Source: Planctomycetota bacterium (lineage in GTDB: Bacteria; Planctomycetota; UBA1135; UBA2386). From it: a DNA stretch of 40,239 nt. Location of the stretch: the NCBI GenBank assembly GCA_021776805.1, contig JAJFFD010000015.1, positions 1 to 40,239 of the forward strand. Direction: 5' to 3'. Under the pieces are notes generated by a model. That model did not search any database, had not been told where the DNA came from, and was given only the letters and a program-made list of their open reading frames with translations. Below are positions 16,898 to 24,991 of the stretch, in pieces. The first letter of the stretch is position 1. The number at the start of each line of letters is the position of its first letter. Position numbers and translations under genes: made by a program.

Positions 16898-17907
16898 AGG
16901 GCACTCAGCTCTAAGAAAGTCTCCAAGGACTGCGGCCGGCGGCCACATTCCACATCATGGACCAGGGCAACCAGCTTACGAATGGCCGGAGTCTCAACTC
17001 CAACCTGAGAGCCTATCTCTGCGATCACCTCAATCTGCGCATCCACTTCGGTCTGCCTCGCGTGCACAGCCAAATCGCGCCAGATTCCAGAGTGAGTCTT
17101 CGCAGAACCGCGATTGAAGCTCGCAAGATCTGCCACGCTCTTGCGTGCCCCTGCTTCGCTCGCACCAGGGGCGAAGCAGGACGGATCAAAGCCATCGAAT
17201 CCCATGGGTTTCATCTTGGCAGCCGCCGCTACCGCCATGACCTCTCTGGCGAGGCAATTCCAGACTGGAAAGCGCTCGCGATCGTCAAAGTTGTCGGCCA
17301 TGGAATCCATGTTGAGAGCGGTCGCGAAGAGCATGGCCCCATAGGCGAGCTTGCCCCAGAGAAAGCCCCAGATGTTGTCGCTCAGCATGGCTTTCGGCTC
17401 GAAGATCCGAAACAGACTCAGCATGGCTTTCGTACGTGGGCGCAATTGCCCATCGAGCTCCCCGATGACCACCGCGCCGCGATTGCCGAAGAGCACGCGA
17501 CCCGGCTCCAGTCGGTCGGCACCAAAGTTGACAAAGGCCCCCATGCACCTGCCCTCGCCGAGTTGCCGCGCAATATCGAGTTCGTTCAACCCGTTCTGTG
17601 CAGATAGCACGCAGCCCTCCTCGCTGAGAAAGGGCCTCAATTCGGACAGGGCCGCGATCGTATGCTGCGCCTTCACCGCCAAGACCATGCAGGAGTAGCG
17701 ACCGCTCAGCTCATCCGGAGTGACCGCCGCTACCTGCAAGGCGAACTCGTCCACGGGCCCTTCAATCCGCAATCCTGGCTCACGGCATGCAGCCACGTGC
17801 TCCCGATCTCGATCGACCAAGAGCACCTTCCGCCCTGCCCGTGCCCAGTATGCGCCCAGGGTCGCACCGATCGCACCGGCACCCCATATCAGGACGATAT
17901 CGGCCAC
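16888..17907 (-). CDS. 2-dehydropantoate 2-reductase family (PanE/ApbA-like) oxidoreductase
   Basis: 339 residues starting MADIVLIWGAGAIGATLGAY, with the Rossmann motif GAGAIG at 9-14. The family lysine is in MVLAVKAQHT and the substrate-site Asn in LSAQNGLNE. The C-terminal helical domain has the conserved WGKLAYGA segment (LWGKLAYGAMLF). Members reduce 2-oxo acids with NADPH; true PanE makes pantoate for coenzyme A. Here the overlaps with a creatininase-family gene (19 bases) and an SDR gene (ten bases) argue for a different 2-oxo acid in a degradation pathway, so I do not assign panE. At 339 residues it is a little longer than the usual 300. Confidence 0.85.
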   Translation of the reverse strand: MADIVLIWGAGAIGATLGAYWARAGRKVLLVDRDREHVAACREPGLRIEGPVDEFALQVAAVTPDELSGRYSCMVLAVKAQHTIAALSELRPFLSEEGCVLSAQNGLNELDIARQLGEGRCMGAFVNFGADRLEPGRVLFGNRGAVVIGELDGQLRPRTKAMLSLFRIFEPKAMLSDNIWGFLWGKLAYGAMLFATALNMDSMADNFDDRERFPVWNCLAREVMAVAAAAKMKPMGFDGFDPSCFAPGASEAGARKSVADLASFNRGSAKTHSGIWRDLAVHARQTEVDAQIEVIAEIGSQVGVETPAIRKLVALVHDVECGRRPQSLETFLELSALCS

Positions 17908-18599
17908 CCCTGCTCCAATTGCTCGCGAGTTTCTTCGACCCCCACTGCCCAGAGTTCGGCCATGGCCGCATCGGCGATCTGGTAAGCCGCGCCGTAGGCA
18001 CCATCACCTAGCAGTTTTCGAGCCTGCTTCGGACTGCTCAGATTCACGAGCGATCGATCCGGCACTGGTTTGGCCTCTTCAGGCATCACCACACCAGCCA
18101 ACCGAGTCCAGGGAAAGTTCTCAAACCAGTTTGCGTGCGATGGGTCGGGCTCGAGCTCATGGGCTTTCGCCATGACCTTGGGGCTACTCCACCAGTTATG
18201 GAGTTTCACACAGAAGCCCGGCCGCTCTGCCATGAGATCCCGCGCCAGATTGGCAACTGCGTTGTTGCCACCGTGACCGTTGACGATCAACAGGCGGCGA
18301 AAGCCCACATTGTGGATCGAAGCAACGAAGTCGCGTACTACAGCCAGCAGGGTTTCAACTCGCAGTGAGATTGACCCTGGAAAGGCTGCGTAGTACGGCG
18401 CATTCCCAAATGGCATGACGGGGTAGACAGGGACACCACTGGTCTCCGCTGCTTCGATAGCGACCCGCTCGGCCAAGATCGCGTCGGTGCAGAGGGAGAG
18501 GTAGCCGTGTTGCTCGGTAGATCCTATGGGCAGGATGCAACGATCGTCGGTTGTGAGGTATTCCTCGATCTGCATCCAGTTGGAGTCGGTGATGCGCAT
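17889..18599 (-). CDS. Creatininase family amidohydrolase
   Basis: 236 residues with the creatininase fold signature: LPIGSTEQHG (Glu29, His31), Asp39 in LCTDAIL, and VNGHGGNN at 106-113. These are the expected metal ligands. The motif usually written HAGxxETS appears here as HANWFENF (155-162): the His and Glu are kept but Thr-Ser is replaced by Asn-Phe, so the substrate may differ from creatinine. Family members hydrolyse cyclic amides or N-formyl groups. It is the first gene of a three-gene overlapping chain (creatininase, PanE-like, SDR). The upstream side holds the palindromic element at 18640-18773, so the promoter must lie within or very near it. Confidence 0.85.
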   Translation of the reverse strand: MRITDSNWMQIEEYLTTDDRCILPIGSTEQHGYLSLCTDAILAERVAIEAAETSGVPVYPVMPFGNAPYYAAFPGSISLRVETLLAVVRDFVASIHNVGFRRLLIVNGHGGNNAVANLARDLMAERPGFCVKLHNWWSSPKVMAKAHELEPDPSHANWFENFPWTRLAGVVMPEEAKPVPDRSLVNLSSPKQARKLLGDGAYGAAYQIADAAMAELWAVGVEETREQLEQGWPISS

Positions 18600-18639
18600 G
18601 CGGTTCCTGGCCTTCGGTGGACAAGGTAGGGAATCAAAA

Positions 18640-18773
18640 GTACCGAGTCAGGCTCTTTCTTATTGGAAGATCCGCCCCGGGCGACAGGGGCGCCACCTGT
18701 CGCCCCAGAGCCCTATCGCCAGTCCTCGCTATTCGGAGCTGATCTTTCGATGAGAAAGTGCCTGACTCTGTAC
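18640..18773. repeat. Palindromic MITE/REP-like element with nested hairpin
   Basis: Outer inverted repeats of 21 bases at 18640-18660 and 18753-18773 match at 19 of 21 positions and contain the core GAGTCAGGC / GCCTGACTC. Inside, GGGCGACAGG at 18679-18688 pairs perfectly with CCTGTCGCCC at 18696-18705 around a seven-base loop. The whole 134-bp unit folds as a long hairpin with an internal stem and has no reading frame of its own. It lies between the divergent creatininase and TraB-like genes. Similar GTCAGGC-type palindromes occur in environmental genomes near Y1 (REP-associated, IS200-like) transposases, but none is present here. A two-way terminator or regulatory hairpin is the alternative. 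Confidence 0.65.
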
Positions 18774-18805
18774 CATGCATAACTACATCATTTCGTCACG
18801 CACTC

Positions 18806-19678
18806 ATGAAGAAACTGATCGCTGCTGCTCTGACCATCACCCTGCTCTCACTCATGCTCTTGAATAGCTGGAGTGCTCTGAAACTCTATGAACCCGGCAA
18901 GACCATCGAGTTGAAAGGGAATTTCAGAACCATGTCAGAGCATGACGACCTCATGCGCGGAAAAAACTGGCCATACATCGTCCGCCTTTCCGACGAGAAT
19001 TCCGAACTCCTCTACTACGGTTCGCGCCACACGAGTGACCCGCAGGACTCGCAGATCGGGGAAATCCAGACACTTTGGGCAGAGTTCAAACCAACCGTCG
19101 CAGTCACAGAGAACCGCCTAGGCTTCTTCGTCGGCAGCTTCGACATGGGTATTTCTGCATTCGGCGAATTCGCCTGTGCCTCATGGTTGGGAGACCAAGA
19201 CGATATTGAGGTCTACAGTCTCGAGCCAAGCTGGGAAATCGAAGTGGCTGAGATGTGCGGCGAGTTCGAACCCGCCGAGGTCACGCTCTTCTACACCATG
19301 CGTGTATTCCTGAGCGAGCGCGGGACTCTCGCTGGCGAAGAGCTCGAAGCCTTGGCAGCTCACCTCTTGGCCAAACGCGGCTCCCGGCCGGGCCTCGAGG
19401 GCAGCCTCACAGATCTCGCCGCAGTCGACAGTCTGTGGGATGACAGATTCAGAGAAATAGGGCCTTGGCGAATCATGCCTAAGAACTCCGCCGACCCAAG
19501 CGCGAACCCAAGCAGGCTCGGCAAATTGGCAAACCTCGCCAATGAAGTTCGTGACCGCCATGCAGCCAGAGTCATCATCGACTTGCTAGGACGAGGAGAA
19601 CGTGTCTTTGCAATCGCTGGTGGCAGCCACGTGGTCAAGCAGGAGCCGGTGATTCGTGCCGGGCGCAGAAAGAAGTAG
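18806..19678 (+). CDS. Exported TraB/TIKI-like protein (putative metallohydrolase)
   Basis: From the ATG at 18806 the product has 290 residues and begins with a signal peptide or anchor, MKKLIAAALTITLLSLMLLN. A longer frame from 18758 would start inside the palindromic element and put residues before the signal peptide, so it is rejected. No good ribosome binding site is seen. Two GxxH motifs, GSRH at 72-75 and GGSH at 272-275, and a Glu in VAVTENR (Glu102) match the spacing of the TraB/PrgY/TIKI group, whose members include membrane metalloproteases and proteins acting on peptide signals. Two Cys in FACASW and EMCGEF could form a disulfide. The match rests on these short motifs only. The last gene bases are convergent with the next gene, 37 bases away. 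Confidence 0.5.
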   Translation: MKKLIAAALTITLLSLMLLNSWSALKLYEPGKTIELKGNFRTMSEHDDLMRGKNWPYIVRLSDENSELLYYGSRHTSDPQDSQIGEIQTLWAEFKPTVAVTENRLGFFVGSFDMGISAFGEFACASWLGDQDDIEVYSLEPSWEIEVAEMCGEFEPAEVTLFYTMRVFLSERGTLAGEELEALAAHLLAKRGSRPGLEGSLTDLAAVDSLWDDRFREIGPWRIMPKNSADPSANPSRLGKLANLANEVRDRHAARVIIDLLGRGERVFAIAGGSHVVKQEPVIRAGRRKK

Positions 19679-19715
19679 GGTGGAGAGCCGATTCAAGACT
19701 CTCTCCCTCTCGCCA

Positions 19716-22700
19716 CTACTTAGATCCTCGGCGAAGCGAGGTGGGCTTGATGATCACGCCCTGCCCCGTGCGACCGCTCATCTTCACTTCAAGCGGTGCC
19801 GAGAGGTGGATGAGACGAACCGGCCCCTCCTCGCGCTCCGCCTCCTGCTCGCCTAGCCACTTCCAATCGACGAAGCCATCGCCCGTGTCGGGATTGACCG
19901 TGAAGAACCCGACATTACATGACGTTAGGTTCTGGAAGAAGTGAGTGCCCTGCGATGGCGTGACGCGAAAGTCTTTGAACCCCGCCTCGACGACGACTCG
20001 CGCGCCCCCGATCTGATTCCAGCGCACAGGGATGCCGAGATGCGGGTCGCTCGATCCCCAGCGTCCGACACCGACGAGGACATAGGGACGGCCGCTCTTC
20101 TGCAGTTTCGAGTTCATGGAACCGACGATCCGCGCAACCTCGGCACTCTCCTGACGCTCAAACAAATGGATGTCGACGAGTATCACGTCCTGAATATCCG
20201 AGATCCGACCGTTGCCTAGCACCGTTGAGCTGCGGCACATCAGCGCATCATCGAGCACCGACCCGATTTCCACTTCCTCGCTCTCGGACGACAGCGCAAG
20301 TGGCCGCAGCTGCAGGAAACCGAGCTCGGGCCGTTCGCCGTCCGTCCCGAGGTTGCCCGCGAACTCGATCTCGATCGGGCCGCTGGTCCCGCGAGAGCAG
20401 TGCTCGAGGAGAGCGCCCGCGATCTCAGCCAGGGGAAATCCGCTGGGCTTCAGGACGTTGGCGAAGCTCACGATACGAGCCCCATCCCGAGAAATGCCGT
20501 CGACGACCCGGTGGTCTTCAGATAGATAGGTCGAACCCACCCAGGCCAACACCCCATCTCGTTCGGCCACGTCGAGACCGCATCGGCGCACTCCGACGGG
20601 CTCGCCCCTCTCATCGGCGCCCCTCTTCAAAGCGAGAGCAAAGAACTCCCGCTGGGCATTGTTCAGGACCTCCTCCACCGTCGATCCGGCGATGACGTGG
20701 CCAGGGTACTTGGGCGAGAACCGGACGCATGGCCCACCGTCTACGACAGTCCGACCGAGTCCCAAGGCAACTGCGACCACACCGTCCTCGCACTCGGCCG
20801 GCGGTTGTGGATAGAAATTGTGTGACCGTGCCACGCCGGCGAAGTCCGGATAAAAATGGTCCCCGTGATGCCTGCCTACGAGCCTCTGGATGAGCACGGC
20901 CATCTTCTCCTCCTCCACGCGATAGGCAGTCAAGTCGATGTAGGACTTGGCCTGCATCGTAAAGGTCGACGCGTAGACACGTTTGACTGCGTTCAGCAGG
21001 GCTGTCAGCCGATCTTCGATGAGGGGTTCGTTGTTCGCAACCATCTTGGTCTGGTAGACCCCCGCGAAGGGCTGGGCGAAGGAGTCTTCGAGCAAACTCG
21101 AGGAGCGAACCGCAAGCGGGTAGTGGATCTTCAGGAGGAAGGCGCGCAAGTCCTCGACCGCTGCCTCGGGAAACGGCTCACTGAGGAACTGTGCGAGAAT
21201 CTCCTCATCCGACTCACTGGCGATCGCGAAGTCGCGGAGGCCGGATTGATCCACGAATTCGTCGAACACGCTCGTTGCGAGCACGATCGAAGTCGGAACG
21301 AACACGTCCACGTCAGGGAAGTCCTTCTGCAGGTGGACTCGCTGTAGGACACGGCTGGCGAACGCGATCCCCCGCGCCTTACCACCGAGCGAACCACTGC
21401 CGATGCGTGAGACTGCAGTTCGGAGTTCGGCGTGAAATGGGTTGAAGTCCGCAACCACGGCGCGATCGCGCTCGTCTCTATAGGTTCGAATGGTCTTCAG
21501 GAGGTGTTCGCGCAAGAGTTCGGGGTTGTCGAAAGCGTCGACCTTCTGTGGTCTCAGTTCCTCGCCCAACGCGAACTCCGTGCGCGCCTTGAGCCAGTTA
21601 GAGAAATGGTTGCGCTCCGCGTGATAGACGAGGCTAGCTATCGGGATCGTCCGCAACTTCTCGATCAGTGACTTGAGATCGTGGGCGCGGTCAACTTCGG
21701 TATGGTCCGGCAGGCGAAAGATGAAGTCACCGAATCCGAACCGTTCGCGCAGTATCCTGCGCAACTGGGTAAGCAATAAGGGCGAGCCCTTGAGTAGAAA
21801 CGAACCACCGACGACCTCGGCGAGTGCCCGGTTCTCGGGCAGGCTCGACTGCAAGACGATGCGCAGGTCCGGGTGGGCCTCGTGGATCCGCGAAGTCAGT
21901 TCGAGGCCCGCCGTCCGATTGAGCCTACCGTCGTGTGGGAACTCGATATCGGAGATGACACCTAAAATATGTTGTTCGAAGCGCGTGAAGAACGACCAAG
22001 CTTCCTCATAGCTTCGGCAGAGCAGGACCTTTGGCCGCGCACGCATGCGCAGCATCCGCTGCTCCATGTTGAGGTCTTCGGACAAGAGTCGCTGCATGTG
22101 CTGCAGGATCTCGGTGAAGATCACGGGCAGGAACGAGGAATAGTATCGAACGTTGTCCTCGACGACGATGATCGCGGGCACGCCAAAGTTACCCGTGTCG
22201 TGCGCGACGTTTTGACGGTCCTCGACGTACTTGACCATCGCCATCAGGATGCGTGCGTCGCCCTGCCAAAGGAACATCCCGTCCAGCACCGACGTGTCGT
22301 GCTTGACCATGAAGTCTGTCAGCTCCCGATTGGAGTATGCAAGCACCAGAACCGGCACGTAGATGCCGATTTCGCGTAGCTGTCGGGTCAGCTCGACCGC
22401 ATTGATCGTGCCCGCCCTGACGCTGGAGATCACCAGGTCGAATTCGCCGGGCCGCTGCAATCTCTCGATGGCCTCCGCCCCCTCCGACACCCGGGTGAGA
22501 TCTGGGACCTGACTCAGGTTTAGATCGTGGAATTGACCAAGAAGCGTGTCCTGGAGCTGTCCTTCCTCAGAGAGGATGAACGAGTCATAGAGGCTCGAGA
22601 CCAGGAGGATACGCTGGACGCGGTCCTGCACGAGATCCTTGAAACTGCGGAGGTGCGCTTTCGACGCAGCATCCCAGAACTCACCCGATTTGATCGTCAC

Positions 22701-22754
22701 CGCCTCATTGAACCGCCTCGAGGCCGTGCCCACCAGACGTTCCTCGGTGAGCAC
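19716..22754 (-). CDS. Receiver-like domains fused to a PEP synthase/PPDK-type ATP-grasp domain
   Basis: 1012 residues from a GTG at 22754. Residues about 46-175 form a receiver-like fold in which the acceptor Asp seems lost (FDLVISSVRAG). Residues about 193-340 form a second one that looks complete: acidic pair in VVEDN (199-200), acceptor Asp269 in VISDIEFP, Ser in QSS and Lys322. The PPDK_N ATP-grasp domain starts at about 452 with GSGSLGGKARGIAFA and continues with YPLAVRSSSLLEDS (545-558). No phosphohistidine swivelling domain (TGG.TSH type) or PEP-binding barrel follows. Instead there is a C-terminal domain with VGVGRWGSSDPHLG and SQGTHFFQNLTS. So it cannot be a normal PEP synthase; a signal-controlled phosphotransferase or nucleotide-binding regulator is likelier. 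It follows gdhA by 25 bases and should share its transcript. Confidence 0.78.
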   Translation of the reverse strand: MLTEERLVGTASRRFNEAVTIKSGEFWDAASKAHLRSFKDLVQDRVQRILLVSSLYDSFILSEEGQLQDTLLGQFHDLNLSQVPDLTRVSEGAEAIERLQRPGEFDLVISSVRAGTINAVELTRQLREIGIYVPVLVLAYSNRELTDFMVKHDTSVLDGMFLWQGDARILMAMVKYVEDRQNVAHDTGNFGVPAIIVVEDNVRYYSSFLPVIFTEILQHMQRLLSEDLNMEQRMLRMRARPKVLLCRSYEEAWSFFTRFEQHILGVISDIEFPHDGRLNRTAGLELTSRIHEAHPDLRIVLQSSLPENRALAEVVGGSFLLKGSPLLLTQLRRILRERFGFGDFIFRLPDHTEVDRAHDLKSLIEKLRTIPIASLVYHAERNHFSNWLKARTEFALGEELRPQKVDAFDNPELLREHLLKTIRTYRDERDRAVVADFNPFHAELRTAVSRIGSGSLGGKARGIAFASRVLQRVHLQKDFPDVDVFVPTSIVLATSVFDEFVDQSGLRDFAIASESDEEILAQFLSEPFPEAAVEDLRAFLLKIHYPLAVRSSSLLEDSFAQPFAGVYQTKMVANNEPLIEDRLTALLNAVKRVYASTFTMQAKSYIDLTAYRVEEEKMAVLIQRLVGRHHGDHFYPDFAGVARSHNFYPQPPAECEDGVVAVALGLGRTVVDGGPCVRFSPKYPGHVIAGSTVEEVLNNAQREFFALALKRGADERGEPVGVRRCGLDVAERDGVLAWVGSTYLSEDHRVVDGISRDGARIVSFANVLKPSGFPLAEIAGALLEHCSRGTSGPIEIEFAGNLGTDGERPELGFLQLRPLALSSESEEVEIGSVLDDALMCRSSTVLGNGRISDIQDVILVDIHLFERQESAEVARIVGSMNSKLQKSGRPYVLVGVGRWGSSDPHLGIPVRWNQIGGARVVVEAGFKDFRVTPSQGTHFFQNLTSCNVGFFTVNPDTGDGFVDWKWLGEQEAEREEGPVRLIHLSAPLEVKMSGRTGQGVIIKPTSLRRGSK

Positions 22755-22779
22755 GGAGCAAAGCAGTCCCCATCCGGCT

Positions 22780-24141
22780 TCAGACGATGCCCTGATCGAG
22801 CATTGAGTCTGCGATTTTCAGGAAGCCAGCGATGTTCGCGCCATTGACGTAGTTGCCTGGCGTCCCAAAACGTTCGGCGGCCGCGATACAGGCCTCGTGC
22901 ACCTGCGACATGATGACTTGGAGCCGCTTGTCGACCTCCTCGTGCGTCCAGGAGTAGCGCATGCTGTTCTGTGCCATTTCGAGTCCAGATACCGCGACAC
23001 CGCCGGCGTTGGCCGCCTTGCCGGGGCCGTACAGAATCTCGGCATCCAGGAACAGCTGAACACCTTCGCCAGTGGTTGGCATGTTCGCACCCTCGGACAC
23101 AACGAAGACTCCGCCGTCGAGCAGGTTGCGCGCGTCGGTGGCATTGATCTCGTTTTGTGTCGCACAGGGGAAGGCGCAATCGGCCTTGTGTTTCCAAATA
23201 GCGTTGAAACCGGCTGAATCGTCGACGGCTGTGTACTCCGCCGACGAATAGTTTTCCGCGTACTCGCTGATTCGTCCACGCCGAGCGTTCTTGAGGTCCA
23301 TTACGTAGTCGAGCTTCTCCCGGTCGATACCGGCTTCGTCGTAGATGTACCCGCTTGAATCCGACATCGTGACTACGCGGGCACCGAACTGGATCAGTTT
23401 GTCCACCGCGTATTGCGCAACGTTGCCCGAGCCAGAGACGAGACAGATCTGACCGTCGAGCGACTTATCCCGCGTGTTCATCATCTCCTTCGCGAAGTAG
23501 ACCGCGCCATAGCCGGTGGCCTCCGGTCGCACGAGGGAACCACCCCAGTTGGTCCCTTTGCCTGTCAAGACTCCAGTGAACTCGTTCGCCAACCTCTTGT
23601 ACTGGCCGAACAAGTAGCCGATCTCACGCCCGCCGACTCCGATGTCGCCGGCAGGCACGTCCGTGTTTGCGCCGATGTGCCGGTACAGTTCCGACATGAA
23701 GCTCTGGCAGAAGCGCATGACTTCGCCGTCGCTCTTTCCTTTGGGCTCGAAATCTGAACCGCCCTTGCCGCCGCCGAGGGGCATGGTCGTCAGGGAGTTC
23801 TTGAAGACCTGCTCGAAGGCCAGAAACTTGAGGATCGACAGGTTGACGGAGGGGTGAAAGCGCACACCACCCTTGTAGGGGCCGATCGCGCTATTCATCT
23901 CGATGCGGAAGCCTCGGTTCACCTGGACTGTCCCGTGGTCATCGACCCAGGGGATGCGGAACATGATGACGCGCTCGGGCTCCACGATTCGATCGAGAAT
24001 CCGCGCCTCGACGTATTCCGGATGGCTTTTGAAGACCGGATCAAGGGATTCCACAACCTCACGGACAGCTTGATGGAACTCCGGCTCGGCCGGGTTCTTC
24101 GAGATGACGGAGTCAAGGACTGCACTGACGTATTCGTTCAT
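22780..24141 (-). CDS. gdhA: Glutamate dehydrogenase (probably NADP-specific)
   Basis: 453 residues matching hexameric bacterial glutamate dehydrogenase over its full length. Landmarks are NRGFRIEMNSAIGPYKGGVR, FKNSLTTMPLGGGKGGSDF with the catalytic lysine, PAGDIGVGGREIGYLFGQYK with the catalytic Asp, KGTNWGGSLVRPEATGYG, and the Rossmann segment VSGSGNVAQYAV. It makes glutamate from 2-oxoglutarate and ammonium in the cytoplasm. The length and the KGxxWGGSxxRPEATGYG pattern are those of NADP-linked enzymes. The ATG at 24141 has only a weak ribosome binding site. The next gene on the strand, 25 bases on, is the receiver-PPDK fusion. Upstream are 360 bases without genes that should hold the promoter. 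Confidence 0.97.
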   Translation of the reverse strand: MNEYVSAVLDSVISKNPAEPEFHQAVREVVESLDPVFKSHPEYVEARILDRIVEPERVIMFRIPWVDDHGTVQVNRGFRIEMNSAIGPYKGGVRFHPSVNLSILKFLAFEQVFKNSLTTMPLGGGKGGSDFEPKGKSDGEVMRFCQSFMSELYRHIGANTDVPAGDIGVGGREIGYLFGQYKRLANEFTGVLTGKGTNWGGSLVRPEATGYGAVYFAKEMMNTRDKSLDGQICLVSGSGNVAQYAVDKLIQFGARVVTMSDSSGYIYDEAGIDREKLDYVMDLKNARRGRISEYAENYSSAEYTAVDDSAGFNAIWKHKADCAFPCATQNEINATDARNLLDGGVFVVSEGANMPTTGEGVQLFLDAEILYGPGKAANAGGVAVSGLEMAQNSMRYSWTHEEVDKRLQVIMSQVHEACIAAAERFGTPGNYVNGANIAGFLKIADSMLDQGIV

Positions 24142-24501
24142 GGTTCGCTCGGTATGCCCGGGAGAGGATGGAGAAGGCCGGGTCTCGTGTTTGTTGACAA
24201 TATCGGAGTGCCCGGCGGGCTTTCCAACGATGACAGGAGATCGCTTCTTGCAAGGAAGTCAACGAATCTGTGCCCGAGGCGCCGTCCAGGACCGCGAGCG
24301 GGACAGATTCATCGGCGCGGAGCCGGAAAGCGCTGAGAGCGTCGAGCCCGAACGGCTTGGAGGGCGCCGCGGAGCGCCCCCGTATTCACAGGCTTCGATT
24401 CGGCCCAGCGTCTCTACCTCCACCTGCGGGCCCGGGTCTCAGCGGGGTGGCTGCTTTGCGCCCGGGGCAATTCGATCGATGCGAAGGCGCCTGCTCCGAA
24501 C
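24142..24501. other. Gene-free stretch upstream of gdhA
   Basis: About 360 bases between the gdhA start and the lipoprotein stop. Open frames exist here but run on into real genes in the opposite sense and resemble nothing. The stretch should contain the gdhA promoter. A short GC-rich hairpin at 24362-24379 (GGGCGC and GCGCCC around six bases) could end the lipoprotein transcript, but it has no T run. I see no riboswitch or operator. Confidence 0.5.
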
Positions 24502-24840
24502 TCACTGCGAGATCTTGTTGGCCATCTCGAATGGCTTGAAGACGTCTTGGAAGTCCCGCCAGTACTTGCCCCAGTTCTTGAAAATCGAGATATCGTGGTT
24601 TACGCCGTTGTAGAGCGCGACGAATGGCCCGGCGATCATCCCGCCGATGAACACGAAGGGCGTCGCCCAGGGCGCGCCGCGACCACCTAGTTCCTGCGGG
24701 CTGAGGTACTGGCGAGTCAAGTCGACGCCACCGGTAATCGGGCTGAGGGGGGTACCGACGATGGTCGCGCAGCCGCCGCTGGGGATAGCGCAGACGGCGA
24801 GGGTCGCGATGAGTAGAAGTCGCTGAATATGGCTTCGCAT
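24502..24840 (-). CDS. Small lipoprotein, YceK/YidQ-like
   Basis: From the ATG at 24840 the product has 112 residues. It begins with a signal peptide MRSHIQRLLLIATLAVCAIP and a lipobox ending SGGC, followed by ATIVGTPLSPITGGVDL. A hydrophobic segment FVFIGGMIAGPFVALYNGV lies in the middle. The short length, the 'CATIVGTPLSPITGG' pattern and a single central hydrophobic stretch resemble small YceK-type lipoproteins of unknown function. It reads in the same direction as the cytochrome gene, 151 bases downstream of it, so cotranscription is possible but not shown. The lipoprotein at 39756-40202 has a comparable beginning. Confidence 0.7.
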   Translation of the reverse strand: MRSHIQRLLLIATLAVCAIPSGGCATIVGTPLSPITGGVDLTRQYLSPQELGGRGAPWATPFVFIGGMIAGPFVALYNGVNHDISIFKNWGKYWRDFQDVFKPFEMANKISQ

Positions 24841-24991
24841 GCGGGAAGCGTAACGGGCAGCCGGCACGACGAAAGGGGATGACCGGATGTGGTCGGCAGA
24901 TAGCCGATTCGGAAGCAGATTTCGGATAGACCAGCAGACGCTCCCTTATCCATCCAGGGAGGTCCTGCGATGCAGGTAGCAGGTCCCGGCG

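Noticed and set aside
16256..17008. Plus-strand frame of 250 codons over the SDR gene
   Set aside because: The minus strand encodes a textbook SDR with all motifs; the plus frame resembles nothing.
16888..17907. Assignment as panE for pantothenate synthesis
   Set aside because: The gene overlaps catabolic-type genes on both sides and no other pantothenate gene is near; the family is broader than PanE.
24104..24613. Plus-strand frame of 169 codons in the gene-free stretch above gdhA
   Set aside because: It begins inside gdhA, ends inside the lipoprotein gene and has no ribosome binding site or known motif.
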